A stretch of 25,882 nucleotides of DNA, taken from an uncultured bacterium (lineage in GTDB: Bacteria; Bacillota; Clostridia; Lachnospirales; Lachnospiraceae). The DNA lies in assembly GCA_905214955.1 (NCBI GenBank), contig CAJMON010000047.1, positions 1 through 25,882 on the forward strand, written 5' to 3'. The notes under the pieces were generated by a model, which was not told the origin of the DNA, made no database searches, and worked only from the letters and a program-made list of their open reading frames with translations. A program made the position numbers and the translations under genes. Shown in pieces: positions 1-8,285 of this stretch; position 1 is the stretch's first letter, and each line of letters opens with the position of its first letter.

Positions 1-1052
1 TGGAAGAACCCACCTGTACAGAAGCGGGAAGCCGCGAGAAGACCTGCATCCGCTGTGAAGAGCCGATGGGAACAGAAGAAATTGCCGCCCTGGGTCATAA
101 AGCCGGAGAGTGGGAGACCGTAGAAGAGGCCACTTGTACAGAACCGGGAAAAGAAGAGCAGAACTGCGAAGAGTGCGGAGAACTGCTGGATACCAGAGAG
201 ATTCCAGCAGCGGGCCACCAGGCCGGTGAATGGGAAATCGTAGAGGAGGCCAGCTGCACAGAAGCAGGAAGCCGTGAGCGAAGATGTACCGAGTGTGATG
301 AGGTTCTTGATACAGAGGAAATTCCGGCAGCGGGTCACAAAGCCGGAGCCTGGGAAGTAACGGAAGAAGCCACCTGTACAGAACCGGGAAAAGAAGAACA
401 AAACTGCGAAGAGTGCGGAGAACTGCTGAATACCAGAAAGATTTCAGCAACAGGACATCAATTTGGCAGCTATCAGGTAGTTAAGAAAGCCACAGTACTT
501 GCAAAAGGAATTAAGGCAAGAACCTGTACACTGTGCGGAAAAGAACAGACAGTGTCTCTGCCGAAACTGACGGCACAGATCAGCACCAGCAAAAAGACAC
601 TGAAAGTGAAAAAAGGCGCTAAAGTATCCTTCCCCAAAGTGAAATACGGACAGGGAGATTCCATCAAATCCTATAAGTCCAACAAACCGTCCATTGCGAC
701 TGTGGACAAAAAAGGAAAGATCACAGGAGTAAAACCGGGAACCGCAGTGATTACTGTTACACTGGCAAGCAAGAAAAAAGCAAGCGTAACCGTTACGGTA
801 ACCAACCCAACCAAAAAACTTTCTGTGAATAAGAAAACCTTCAGCCTGAAGGAAGGCAAAAGCGCCCAGTTAAAAGTCACCGTAACCCCCAAAGACAGCA
901 GCGACAAAGTTGTTTACAAATCTTCCGATGAAAAAGTTGCAACTGTAAATCAGAAAGGAAAAATTACCGCCAAGAAAAAAGGTACCGCACTGATTACGAT
1001 TACTTCAGGAAGCAAGAAGATCGTCTGCCGAGTTACCGTGAAAAAGAAATAA
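1..1052 (+). CDS. Repeat-rich surface protein with Big_2 Ig-like domains, 5' end missing
   Basis: The reading frame is open to the left window edge, with codons beginning at base 3, so the N-terminus is not seen; the ATG at base 66 is internal. The visible 350 residues begin with 40-residue modules of the pattern GH(K/Q)AGxWE, then C, then a CxxC pair, ending in (D/N)TxxIxA. They are followed by two bacterial Ig-like (Big_2) domains, recognisable by lysine-rich strands and the phrases GKITGVKPGTAVITVT and GKITAKKKGTALITIT. The protein ends in VTVKKK with no LPXTG sorting signal or membrane anchor, so any wall attachment must lie in the missing part. Such Cys-module plus Big_2 proteins are common large cell-surface or secreted proteins of gut Lachnospiraceae; the ligand is unknown. 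The gene stops just before a terminator shared with the convergent sulfotransferase gene. Confidence 0.85.
   Translation, partial: EEPTCTEAGSREKTCIRCEEPMGTEEIAALGHKAGEWETVEEATCTEPGKEEQNCEECGELLDTREIPAAGHQAGEWEIVEEASCTEAGSRERRCTECDEVLDTEEIPAAGHKAGAWEVTEEATCTEPGKEEQNCEECGELLNTRKISATGHQFGSYQVVKKATVLAKGIKARTCTLCGKEQTVSLPKLTAQISTSKKTLKVKKGAKVSFPKVKYGQGDSIKSYKSNKPSIATVDKKGKITGVKPGTAVITVTLASKKKASVTVTVTNPTKKLSVNKKTFSLKEGKSAQLKVTVTPKDSSDKVVYKSSDEKVATVNQKGKITAKKKGTALITITSGSKKIVCRVTVKKK
93..452 (+). repeat. Three in-frame 120-bp coding repeats with ABAB higher-order pattern
   Basis: Complete units lie at 93-212, 213-332 and 333-452, each encoding 40 residues starting GH. A partial unit precedes them and a diverged one follows (453 to about 560). 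Units 93 and 333 share the EEATCTEPGKEEQNC type, while unit 213 and the leftmost partial unit share the CTEAGSRE type. The array is therefore better described as a 240-bp two-unit repeat. Each unit carries one lone Cys plus a CxxC pair. Confidence 0.85.
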
Positions 1053-1078
1053 AACAGCAATAGAAAATAACAAGAAAA

Positions 1079-1119
1079 CCTGTTTCCATGTCGAAGTATG
1101 ATATGGAAACAGGCTTTTT
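1079..1119. terminator. Bidirectional intrinsic terminator between convergent genes
   Basis: An 11-bp perfect stem, CCTGTTTCCAT pairing with ATGGAAACAGG, is followed by CTTTTT on the plus strand. It is preceded by AAGAAAA, which gives a T-rich tail on the minus strand. A second GC-rich hairpin (TATGCCGGC with GCCGGATA on the minus strand, about 1124-1153) lies between it and the stop of the minus-strand gene. Confidence 0.85.
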
Positions 1120-1162
1120 GTCATATCCGGCTGTGCCGCTGGCGGCCGGCATATTTATTTCA

Positions 1163-4100
1163 TCAGGATTTTTCTGAAACAGTAAAGGGAGCGGTGGTAT
1201 TGTACAGCCGGTTCATGTACATGATCTGTACGGTGTAGGTATCCGGTGCCAGTCCATCCAGCGGAATGGGAAGACGATACTGGAAACTGTTGACACCAGA
1301 GGAGATCAGCTTGATATCAGAGATGTCATAGGCATACGTATGTGAGGTGCCATTAAAAATCACCTGAGTAAACAAGTGGTCTCCGCTCCAGAGGTACAAT
1401 GTATTTTCCTGGAGTGCAAACTGAATGGATTTTTCAGTAAGCGTTCCGGAATCTGTGAAGCGGACAGGTTCTGTGATCTCTACAGGCTGTCTGAGTGTAC
1501 CTGGGCGGTAATTGTCTGGCAGTGTGAAGCCCTCCGCACATTCAGAAGCAGAAAAGGAAACCGGATATCCACGGTAAAATTTGTGGGAGATCATCCAGGT
1601 GTTGATCTGAGTACCAGTCTTCCGGTCAAATTCATAAACTCGTCCTTTATAGCTGGATTTGCCGGTAATATATGCATTGACAGAAAAAATTCGTTCCAGG
1701 CTGCTGTCCGCAAAGGCATTGGAAGTAATGCTGGAATAATCCGTCTCAAAATTAGAAAGCAATGTTACCGTCATGGCAACCGGATCAACGGAGTAAATCT
1801 TCACATAGGAAGATCCTGTATACGAATAGTCATCCAGCATTTGGTACTGGGCATTGTGGTTGTCAAAGAGCATGATTTCAACCGTATCCGGGTCCCCGTC
1901 CAGATCCTGGCTTAGTTCATAGGCAGAATGCTGCTGATAATGCCAGGAAAAATCAGAAGCAGGGGCCAGCACTTTGGATTCCCAGGAAGTTCCTTCCCAG
2001 AGAAGCGGGTCGCCTAAAATCCACTGAATTTCATCCGTAGACCAGTTGATACGGATGACAGAATGAAGATTGCGGCAGCTTACCAGGATGGAATCCGTCT
2101 TTTCATCGTAGGATAAGGTATTGATATGGCACCAGTCATCCTGGCTGATGTATTCCAGCCCTTCAAAAACATCATTCAGACAGAGCGATTTTACAACGGC
2201 ACCGGTTTCACGGTCGATCTCCTGAATCAGATTCTGCTCATAGCCATCGTTGGAGCTGGAAGCGATCAGCAGATTTCCGTCAGGTGTCTTTTCTTTGATT
2301 TCGTGGTGGACGCCTTCCGGAAAGCTGTAAAGGCGGTAAGCACGGCCAAGCCAGTCGATTTCTACAAATTCCGGGGAGTTTGGCATACTGGTGTTTGGAA
2401 AAAGCACATCAGGAGATTCCGTGAGAATATGGCCGTTTTCCAGTGGAAAGCCGCCGTAATATTCCCGTTCCAGAGTGCAGTACCAGCGGATATCCCCGAA
2501 CTCATCAAAGGCATAGAGATAGGGGGTACCAAGACCGGAAATCAGCACCAGGTCCATGGAAGAGGCCGCCGTGTAACTGCCAGTTTTCACAGCAGTGCGG
2601 AGATATTCCGGAAGCTTTTCAGTCTGCAGAGTAAGCTCCTGAGTTTTGAATGCAGTACCGGATTTATCCAGAAGTTCCAGAAGAATATGATTTTCAGAAT
2701 CTGGATAAAGCCCGAGAACTGGAACCAGATGCGTAGAAGCTACATCCAGGAGATCGGTCCTGTCTGCAGAAGCGGTTTTTCCTTTTACCGTGATCCGTAC
2801 CTGGCAGGAGATTTCCGTTTCAAATGCAATAAGCGCAGTCAGTGGTGTAATCTCATAGGGGTTTTGAATGATCAGAGGGTCTTCAAATGTATAGGTGCCG
2901 GAAGAAAGCTCGGAAAGAATTTCCAGAGTCAGTTTCTGGGTATGGACGGGAAGAGAGTCTTCCATTGAAATTCCATCAGAATCAGAAGAAACAATCTGGG
3001 CAGAAGAAGATGTCAGGGTAAGAGAATTTCCATCCACATCGTAAAGAGTCTTCTGGGGACCACGTCCGTTTTTCCCATCAGATGTATCCACGTAGTTGTC
3101 AAAGAATGTCCAGGTGTTGTACAAGGTGCCAGAGTTGTAGAGGCAGATGCGGTAACGGTGGCTGTAAGGAACGGAAGCCGGGGTGATCCAGATGGAAAAA
3201 TCCATGGAGGTATCCGAAGTCTGCCAGGCCGGCTGGGCAATGGAAAACCAATATTGAGCATTGGTTTCATCTGTGAGTACGAGGGCAGCATCTGTGCCGG
3301 TTTCCGGCCAGGTACCGGAAATCTGAATCCGGTCAGGAGTCTGTACCATAGAAGAAATGGTAAAATCAACCGCCGCTGCCTGTGAAACAGGGATATCATC
3401 TGGATGGTCAGTCTTCGGTGCTACTGTTCCAAGATCTCCAAGCCAGGTTCCACGGTCATAAATACTTTCCACAGAAGATTCCAGATCCTGTGGGTAGAGA
3501 TCCATGGAAAAACTGCGGTACACCAGCGCAGGCAGAGAAAGCTCATGAAGCAAAGTCTCACCGGATACCAGATCAATGCAGGTGTGGTATTCACAGGACA
3601 TGGCCTGGGCTGGAGTGACGTCGTAAGTATCTTCGGCAGCATCGTAGCCGATTCCACCAGAAGTGATTAAAAAGGTATTTGAATCGTCTGCTGTGCTGGA
3701 CGCATGGGTGTCCAAATGATCAGGAACGACACCGGAAATGAAAGAGGAATACCATTCACGACCCCGCTCTTTGCCATAACTCCAGACCTGTTTAATGGTC
3801 ATGGATTCCGGATCAATGTGATAGCGCACGGCTCTGGAGTAGACAGAATCCCCAGTGACAGCCAGATCTTCATACCCTTTCTTGGTACGGTGGGTGCCAT
3901 TGTCAAATAAGAGAATATCGCCTCCTGGCAGAAAAGAAGCATTGTGCTGGGCATACTGCCATTCAAATCCGTTTTCGGTATGAACAGGGGTAAAGAATTT
4001 TTCAGCCGGAACACTGGAAAATCCCTTTGGATCGCCGAGCACCCATTTCAGGGTACTGGTATTTTTTTCAATGCCAAGCACGGCATCTAAGTGGCGGCAG

Positions 4101-5707
4101 GAGAGAAGGACGGTATCCGTATCCGGATCATAGTCAATGGAATTGTTGTGGCACCAGTCAGAATCGGTCTGGTTCAGGGAGCTGCCATCGGATGGGTCGA
4201 TAAGATCTGATACGTTCAGCTCATAGACAACTTCACCGGTTTTGCGGTCGATTTCCACAATCCGGTCTTCCACACTGGAGAAATCTTCCTGGCTGGAGCA
4301 GACCAGCAGGTTGCCGTTTTCCAGCTCCACAAAGTCATGATGCTGGCCGCCAGGGATCAGATATTCTGTATAATATTTTCCGCAAAGGTCAAATTCTGTC
4401 AGTCCGGAAGTATAATAGTTTCCGTGGATGATCTGAGAAGAAGAACGCATGAGACGGCCGTTTTTCAGGCGTTTCATGGGAAGGACTGTGCCTTCTGTGG
4501 TCTTTAAAATCCACCGGAGATCCCCATTTTGATCATAGGCAGCAGCACCGTAGGAACCGCCGTCAGCAGTGGAAACACAGACAAAAGTTAGGGAAGAACT
4601 GCCCTCAGAGTCTGTGGCGACAGTGTCTGAAAGAGACTCATCGAAAAGGTCTGCGGCAGCCGTCACTTCAGCCTGGGTCAGAACGCTGTCAATGTCTTCG
4701 GCAGTGATGGAAAGGTCCACGTATTCGCCGGTATCCAAAGTCAGCTCAACCGTGGTGGTTTCTCCGGGATAAAGGCCATAAATGGGCAGCATATGAACTG
4801 TTGCAGAAGGAAATACGGTGGAAATATCACCGCTGCAGTCATGTCCGTAAACCACAGCATCTACTGCAGTTTCATCCAGAGTGGTGAAAATTACCATGGC
4901 AGAAAGGGGAGAGTTTCCGTAAGGATTTACTACAATCAGAGGATCCTGAAAAGAATAATTTTTCTTGGATTCCTGGTAAAGATTGTAGTCAACCGTCCGC
5001 TGTTCATTGAGGTAATCGGAAGTTTCCAGGCGGGTCCAGGTCTTTTTCTGGGCGGAATCTGCAGAAATCTGGCTGGAAGTTTCAGAGGCAGATTCCGAAG
5101 AAGCAGTGTCGGAAGAATCCGCAGTTTCTGTGTCCTGGCTTTTGACAGTCAGCAGTTCTTTCAGGGAAACGGACAGGGTCTCTGAGGCAAAAGGATATAC
5201 AAATGTAAGATCATTTGTGTTTTCCGGAATCTGAAAACAGATCCATCCTTCATAGCTGCCAAAGTTCAAAGCGGTGCCTGGCAGACGGTTCATTCCATAG
5301 TCTGCGAGAAACGAATCGTCAATGCGAAAGTATTGATTTCCCGAGTCATCCTCAAGAAAGAGCCGGTTCCACGCAATACTTTCTGTGCTGTCCTGTTTTT
5401 TAAAAGAAAGTTTCAGCAGAAGAAACTCGTACCCCGCATCAGCAGTGCGTTCCAGGTTCCGGGTTTCCACACTGGCATACCCTAAGAATGTACTCACGGT
5501 GCTGAGGGAAGCAGAACATTCCAAATCGGAAATGGAAAGGCTCCAGCCGCCGGCATCATTGGAAAGAGGCAGGGAAAGTTCTTCTGCAAAGGCAGTGATT
5601 GGTTCTGAACGAAGGATAACGCTGCCGGAAAGTCCCGCCAGAGCGCCGGTAAAAACCGTGCAGGCAGCAAAAGCAGCAAAAGAGCCCGCTTTACAAAATT
5701 TCATCAT
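1163..5707 (-). CDS. Secreted tandem double arylsulfotransferase (ASST family)
   Basis: Predicted PAPS-independent aryl-sulfate sulfotransferase, moving sulfate from one phenolic ester to another phenol outside the membrane. A signal peptide (hydrophobic core about residues 8-30, cleavage probably near ITAFA-EE) leads into a DUF4352-like beta domain (about 45-175) and a Ser/Thr/Glu linker. Two full ASST units follow (about 235-900 and 920-1514), each with an N-terminal beta domain, a propeller and a C-terminal beta domain. By eye, the E. coli AssT active-site set (His252, His356, Asn358, Arg374, His436) matches His456/457, His520, Asn522, Arg538 and His588 in unit 1, and His1134/1135, His1194, Asn1196, Arg1212 and His1260 in unit 2. 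The HxN-to-Arg spacing of 18 residues is kept in both. Known ASSTs have one unit of roughly 600 residues. The start has a strong AGGAGG site. It lies 84 bp downstream of the HAD gene, possibly cotranscribed. Confidence 0.88.
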   Translation of the reverse strand: MMKFCKAGSFAAFAACTVFTGALAGLSGSVILRSEPITAFAEELSLPLSNDAGGWSLSISDLECSASLSTVSTFLGYASVETRNLERTADAGYEFLLLKLSFKKQDSTESIAWNRLFLEDDSGNQYFRIDDSFLADYGMNRLPGTALNFGSYEGWICFQIPENTNDLTFVYPFASETLSVSLKELLTVKSQDTETADSSDTASSESASETSSQISADSAQKKTWTRLETSDYLNEQRTVDYNLYQESKKNYSFQDPLIVVNPYGNSPLSAMVIFTTLDETAVDAVVYGHDCSGDISTVFPSATVHMLPIYGLYPGETTTVELTLDTGEYVDLSITAEDIDSVLTQAEVTAAADLFDESLSDTVATDSEGSSSLTFVCVSTADGGSYGAAAYDQNGDLRWILKTTEGTVLPMKRLKNGRLMRSSSQIIHGNYYTSGLTEFDLCGKYYTEYLIPGGQHHDFVELENGNLLVCSSQEDFSSVEDRIVEIDRKTGEVVYELNVSDLIDPSDGSSLNQTDSDWCHNNSIDYDPDTDTVLLSCRHLDAVLGIEKNTSTLKWVLGDPKGFSSVPAEKFFTPVHTENGFEWQYAQHNASFLPGGDILLFDNGTHRTKKGYEDLAVTGDSVYSRAVRYHIDPESMTIKQVWSYGKERGREWYSSFISGVVPDHLDTHASSTADDSNTFLITSGGIGYDAAEDTYDVTPAQAMSCEYHTCIDLVSGETLLHELSLPALVYRSFSMDLYPQDLESSVESIYDRGTWLGDLGTVAPKTDHPDDIPVSQAAAVDFTISSMVQTPDRIQISGTWPETGTDAALVLTDETNAQYWFSIAQPAWQTSDTSMDFSIWITPASVPYSHRYRICLYNSGTLYNTWTFFDNYVDTSDGKNGRGPQKTLYDVDGNSLTLTSSSAQIVSSDSDGISMEDSLPVHTQKLTLEILSELSSGTYTFEDPLIIQNPYEITPLTALIAFETEISCQVRITVKGKTASADRTDLLDVASTHLVPVLGLYPDSENHILLELLDKSGTAFKTQELTLQTEKLPEYLRTAVKTGSYTAASSMDLVLISGLGTPYLYAFDEFGDIRWYCTLEREYYGGFPLENGHILTESPDVLFPNTSMPNSPEFVEIDWLGRAYRLYSFPEGVHHEIKEKTPDGNLLIASSSNDGYEQNLIQEIDRETGAVVKSLCLNDVFEGLEYISQDDWCHINTLSYDEKTDSILVSCRNLHSVIRINWSTDEIQWILGDPLLWEGTSWESKVLAPASDFSWHYQQHSAYELSQDLDGDPDTVEIMLFDNHNAQYQMLDDYSYTGSSYVKIYSVDPVAMTVTLLSNFETDYSSITSNAFADSSLERIFSVNAYITGKSSYKGRVYEFDRKTGTQINTWMISHKFYRGYPVSFSASECAEGFTLPDNYRPGTLRQPVEITEPVRFTDSGTLTEKSIQFALQENTLYLWSGDHLFTQVIFNGTSHTYAYDISDIKLISSGVNSFQYRLPIPLDGLAPDTYTVQIMYMNRLYNTTAPFTVSEKS

Positions 5708-5720
5708 AATGCGCCTCCTA

Positions 5721-5746
5721 TAAAAAGGCAGATAACTGCAGTCTGC
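5721..5746 (-). terminator. Possible weak terminator or attenuator before the sulfotransferase gene
   Basis: On the minus strand GCAGA and TCTGC form a 5-bp stem (5742-5746 with 5728-5732), followed by CTTTTTAT and directly by the AGGAGG site of the sulfotransferase gene. The stem is short, so this could end the HAD transcript only partially. Confidence 0.3.
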
Positions 5747-5791
5747 GTGGCCGTCAGAGTGATTCTGCCAGCAGGAAGCAGATTTGTCTGA

Positions 5792-6427
5792 TTACAGAGA
5801 ATCTGCCGGAAACAGGGAGAGAAGATCAGAAAATGCCTGGATGGTATTATCAGCCTCTTTGACGGTTCCGAAACCATATTCTGCAAAGACAAATGGAACG
5901 TCCGCTTCTTTGCAGGCGTCGGCATCGCCCTGGGTATCGCCGATATAAACCGCATCGGTGATGCCGTGTTCGCTCATCAGGCGTCGGATGGTTTTTCCTT
6001 TGGAAGTGCCGGTATCACCGAAACAGAGATGTCCCTGAAACAGAGGTGAAAGTCCAGTACATGCGAGGAAAATCTGGATATAGCCGCACTGGCAGTTGCT
6101 GACGATATACAGAGGATAAGATTTCGCAAGCGTCTCCAGAGTCTGGCGGACATTCGGGAACAGGGTTCCTGGGTCACCAGCCAGGTATTCGGTTTCATAG
6201 TCAAAACATTTCCGGCCAAGAGCCATCTGCTGGTCTTTGGTTTTCTCTGGAAAAAGCAGGGCTGCAATTTCGTCCATGGGTTTCCCGAAAAGATAAGAAA
6301 CATTTTCGGCGTTTAATCCCTGGGATTTTCCCGTTTCCTGCTTGATGATATGATCCCAGGCAATCGCCACCGGCCGCCTGGAATCCCATAAAGTGCCGTC
6401 AATATCAAAAATCAGTGCTTTTTTCAT
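5792..6427 (-). CDS. HAD-superfamily phosphatase (phosphoglycolate phosphatase-like)
   Basis: This is a cytoplasmic haloacid-dehalogenase hydrolase of 211 residues, the usual size for subfamily IA. Motif I is FDIDGTLWDS with the nucleophile Asp8 and general acid/base Asp10. Motif II is IVSN (Ser110), motif III Lys144 within SKGKT, and motif IV YIGDTQGDAD with Asp164 and Asp168. A cap of roughly 65 residues sits between motifs I and II. The set predicts Mg-dependent removal of phosphate from a small metabolite; the substrate cannot be read from sequence, and phosphoglycolate or a sugar phosphate are both possible. An AAGGAG site precedes the start. It is the first minus-strand gene after a 400-bp gene-free stretch and precedes the sulfotransferase gene, with no obvious shared function. 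Confidence 0.88.
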   Translation of the reverse strand: MKKALIFDIDGTLWDSRRPVAIAWDHIIKQETGKSQGLNAENVSYLFGKPMDEIAALLFPEKTKDQQMALGRKCFDYETEYLAGDPGTLFPNVRQTLETLAKSYPLYIVSNCQCGYIQIFLACTGLSPLFQGHLCFGDTGTSKGKTIRRLMSEHGITDAVYIGDTQGDADACKEADVPFVFAEYGFGTVKEADNTIQAFSDLLSLFPADSL

Positions 6428-6465
6428 AACAGAAGTCTCCTTAGATTGTAATAAAAAGATGCCTT

Positions 6466-6710
6466 ACGGATTGTTCCGTACTTCGTATTCACTACGGTCG
6501 GTGCGAAACGTGTGCCACTGGCACACAGCACCCTGCCCAATATTCGCATATCGTGAAGCTGACGCTCCACTTTTATGTCTACGCTCCGCTTCGGTTGGTG
6601 CAAAGCGAATATCCGCTGGATGTTCTGCACCATATCAGGGCTGGGCACTAAGCCATTAAACCACTCCTGTGCAGGCACATCGTAGTTTTCGGCTTTTGAC
6701 CCTGATATCA
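6466..6710. repeat. Structured intergenic repeat element, copy A
   Basis: Much of the gene-free stretch 6428-6830 is a dense set of inverted repeats. From left to right they are: TACGGA/TCCGTA; GTGTGCC/GGCACAC around ACT; and ATATTCGC (about 6541) pairing with GCGAATAT (about 6605). Then comes a nested module with ATATCAGGG (6632-6640) pairing with CCCTGATAT (6700-6708), AAGCC (6650-6654) with GGCTT (6691-6695), and an apical TGTG-CAGG-CACA hairpin (6668-6679). The nested module recurs at 11221-11306, including an identical 20-base core (6662-6681). No T-tract follows, so it does not look like a simple terminator. An open frame of 95 codons across it is treated as spurious. Confidence 0.7.
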
Positions 6711-6712
6711 TT

Positions 6713-6732
6713 ATACTGTATTTTTACAGTAT
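6713..6732. promoter_or_regulatory. Perfect 8-bp palindrome upstream of the pepD promoter
   Basis: ATACTGTA and TACAGTAT flank a TTTT spacer. The palindrome lies 22 bases upstream of the predicted -35 box of the pepD operon. It could be an operator for an unidentified dimeric repressor, or simply part of the adjacent repeat element. Its CTGT-N6-ACAG core is not the CTGT-N8-ACAG LexA site. Confidence 0.4.
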
Positions 6733-6754
6733 CAAGCAAGCCGAAAAACTTCCC

Positions 6755-6783
6755 TTGTAATTTATGGATGGAAAGGGTATGAT
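6755..6783 (+). promoter_or_regulatory. Promoter for the pepD operon
   Basis: TTGTAA (6755-6760), a 17-base spacer and TATGAT (6778-6783) match the sigma-A consensus well. The predicted start near 6790 leaves a leader of about 40 bases before the pepD ATG. Confidence 0.65.
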
Positions 6784-6830
6784 ATTGGCATCAGAGAGAT
6801 ATCAAAAATGAGACAGAGAGGAAGCGTGTT

Positions 6831-8279
6831 ATGGCTGTTTTAGAGAAGCTGGAGCCATCCAGAGTATTTTATTATTTTGAGGAACTGACAAAGATCCCTC
6901 ATGGATCTCATAATACAAAGCAGATCAGTGATTATCTGGTATCTTTTGCAAAGGAGCACAACTTGAAATACCGCCAGGATGAGGCCAATAATGTGATCAT
7001 CTGGAAAGCTGCATCTGCAGGTTATGAAAATGCACCCACCGTGATTCTTCAGGGACACTGTGATATGGTGTGTGAGAAGACACCGGGATCTGTCCACGAT
7101 TTTACAAAAGATCCGCTGGAGCTGCTGATTGATGGAGATTATGTAACGGCAAAAGACACCACACTGGGCGGCGATGATGGAATTGCAGTGGCATATTCTC
7201 TGGCAATTCTGGAAGATAATACCCTGAAGCATCCGGCTCTGGAAGTGGTGATTACCACCGATGAAGAGGTGGGACTGTTAGGAGCAGCAGCCCTTGACAT
7301 GTCTGATCTGAAAGGCACGTATCTCATCAACATGGATTCCGAAGAAGAAGGCAGTCTGTGTGTGGGATGCGCAGGCGGACTCCGTGCAAAGACAGAGCTG
7401 GAAGTGAAATACATTTCCGTTCAGGGAATCAAACTGAACATTACCGTGGACGGCCTGGCAGGCGGTCATTCCGGAGCAGAGATCGACAAGAACCGTGCCA
7501 ATGCCAATAAGGTCATGGGCCGTTTCCTGCACACCTTAAGTGAAGAAAGCTCTTATCTGATTGCAGGTCTGGAAGGCGGCACCAAAGACAATGTCATCAC
7601 CAAACACAGCTATGCCCAGATCGTTGTAGAGCCGGAAGAGGAAGCAAAGGTAAAAGAAATTGCCGAAAGAGTGGAAAAAGAACTCCGCAGCGAGTACAGC
7701 GGTTCTGATGAAGGAATTTCCATTCACTGTGAAAATGCAGGCAGCGGAGAGTTCCAGGTTCTGCATCCGGTTAGCGGTGAAAAAGCAGTTTTCCTTCTGA
7801 ACTTTATGCCTTGGGGCATTCAGAAGATGAGCGGAAACATTCCGGGACTGGTAGAAACATCCGTGAATCCGGGAATTATGAAGCTGGATGAAGACGAATT
7901 CCTGCTGGAAGCCAGTGTGCGAAGCTCGGTAGGCAGTGCCAAACACGCAGTCAGTGAGAAAATCGCCTATCTGGCAGAGTTCCTTGGGGGCACCTGTACC
8001 ATTTTCGGAGATTATCCGGCATGGGAGTACCGCAAAGACTCCAAACTGCGTGATCTGATGCAGGATACGTTCAAAGAAATGTTTGGAAAAGAGCCTCATG
8101 TAGGCGCCATCCATGCAGGTCTGGAATGCGGCCTTTTCTTTGAAAAGAAGCCGGAGCTGGACAGCGTATCCTTTGGCCCGGATATGAAAGACATCCATAC
8201 CACGGACGAAAAGCTTTCGATCTCTTCGGTACAGCGGATGTGGAAATACCTGCTGACCATTCTGGAACGTATTCGGTAA
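6831..8279 (+). CDS. pepD: Aminoacyl-histidine dipeptidase (PepD, M20 family)
   Basis: Cytosolic zinc aminopeptidase that splits dipeptides, including Xaa-His such as carnosine-type substrates. The M20 metal-site motifs are in order: GHCDMV (His76, with Asp78 the supporting acid), GGDDGIA (bridging Asp115), TTDEEVG (Glu145 general base, Glu146 metal ligand), MDSEEEG, and a C-terminal IHTTDEKLSI histidine. Length 482 matches the family (about 480-485 residues). A lid/dimerisation domain lies roughly between residues 205 and 390. The start has a GAGGAAG site. It is the first gene of a plus-strand series, with the next gene starting only 6 bases after its stop. In a peptide-fermenting gut anaerobe it likely recycles imported small peptides. 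Confidence 0.93.
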   Translation: MAVLEKLEPSRVFYYFEELTKIPHGSHNTKQISDYLVSFAKEHNLKYRQDEANNVIIWKAASAGYENAPTVILQGHCDMVCEKTPGSVHDFTKDPLELLIDGDYVTAKDTTLGGDDGIAVAYSLAILEDNTLKHPALEVVITTDEEVGLLGAAALDMSDLKGTYLINMDSEEEGSLCVGCAGGLRAKTELEVKYISVQGIKLNITVDGLAGGHSGAEIDKNRANANKVMGRFLHTLSEESSYLIAGLEGGTKDNVITKHSYAQIVVEPEEEAKVKEIAERVEKELRSEYSGSDEGISIHCENAGSGEFQVLHPVSGEKAVFLLNFMPWGIQKMSGNIPGLVETSVNPGIMKLDEDEFLLEASVRSSVGSAKHAVSEKIAYLAEFLGGTCTIFGDYPAWEYRKDSKLRDLMQDTFKEMFGKEPHVGAIHAGLECGLFFEKKPELDSVSFGPDMKDIHTTDEKLSISSVQRMWKYLLTILERIR

Positions 8280-8285
8280 AAGCAT

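Noticed and set aside
6424..6711. Minus-strand open frame of 95 codons in the gene-free stretch
   Set aside because: It consists almost wholly of the inverted-repeat element, has no ribosome site, and its sequence resembles no protein family I know.
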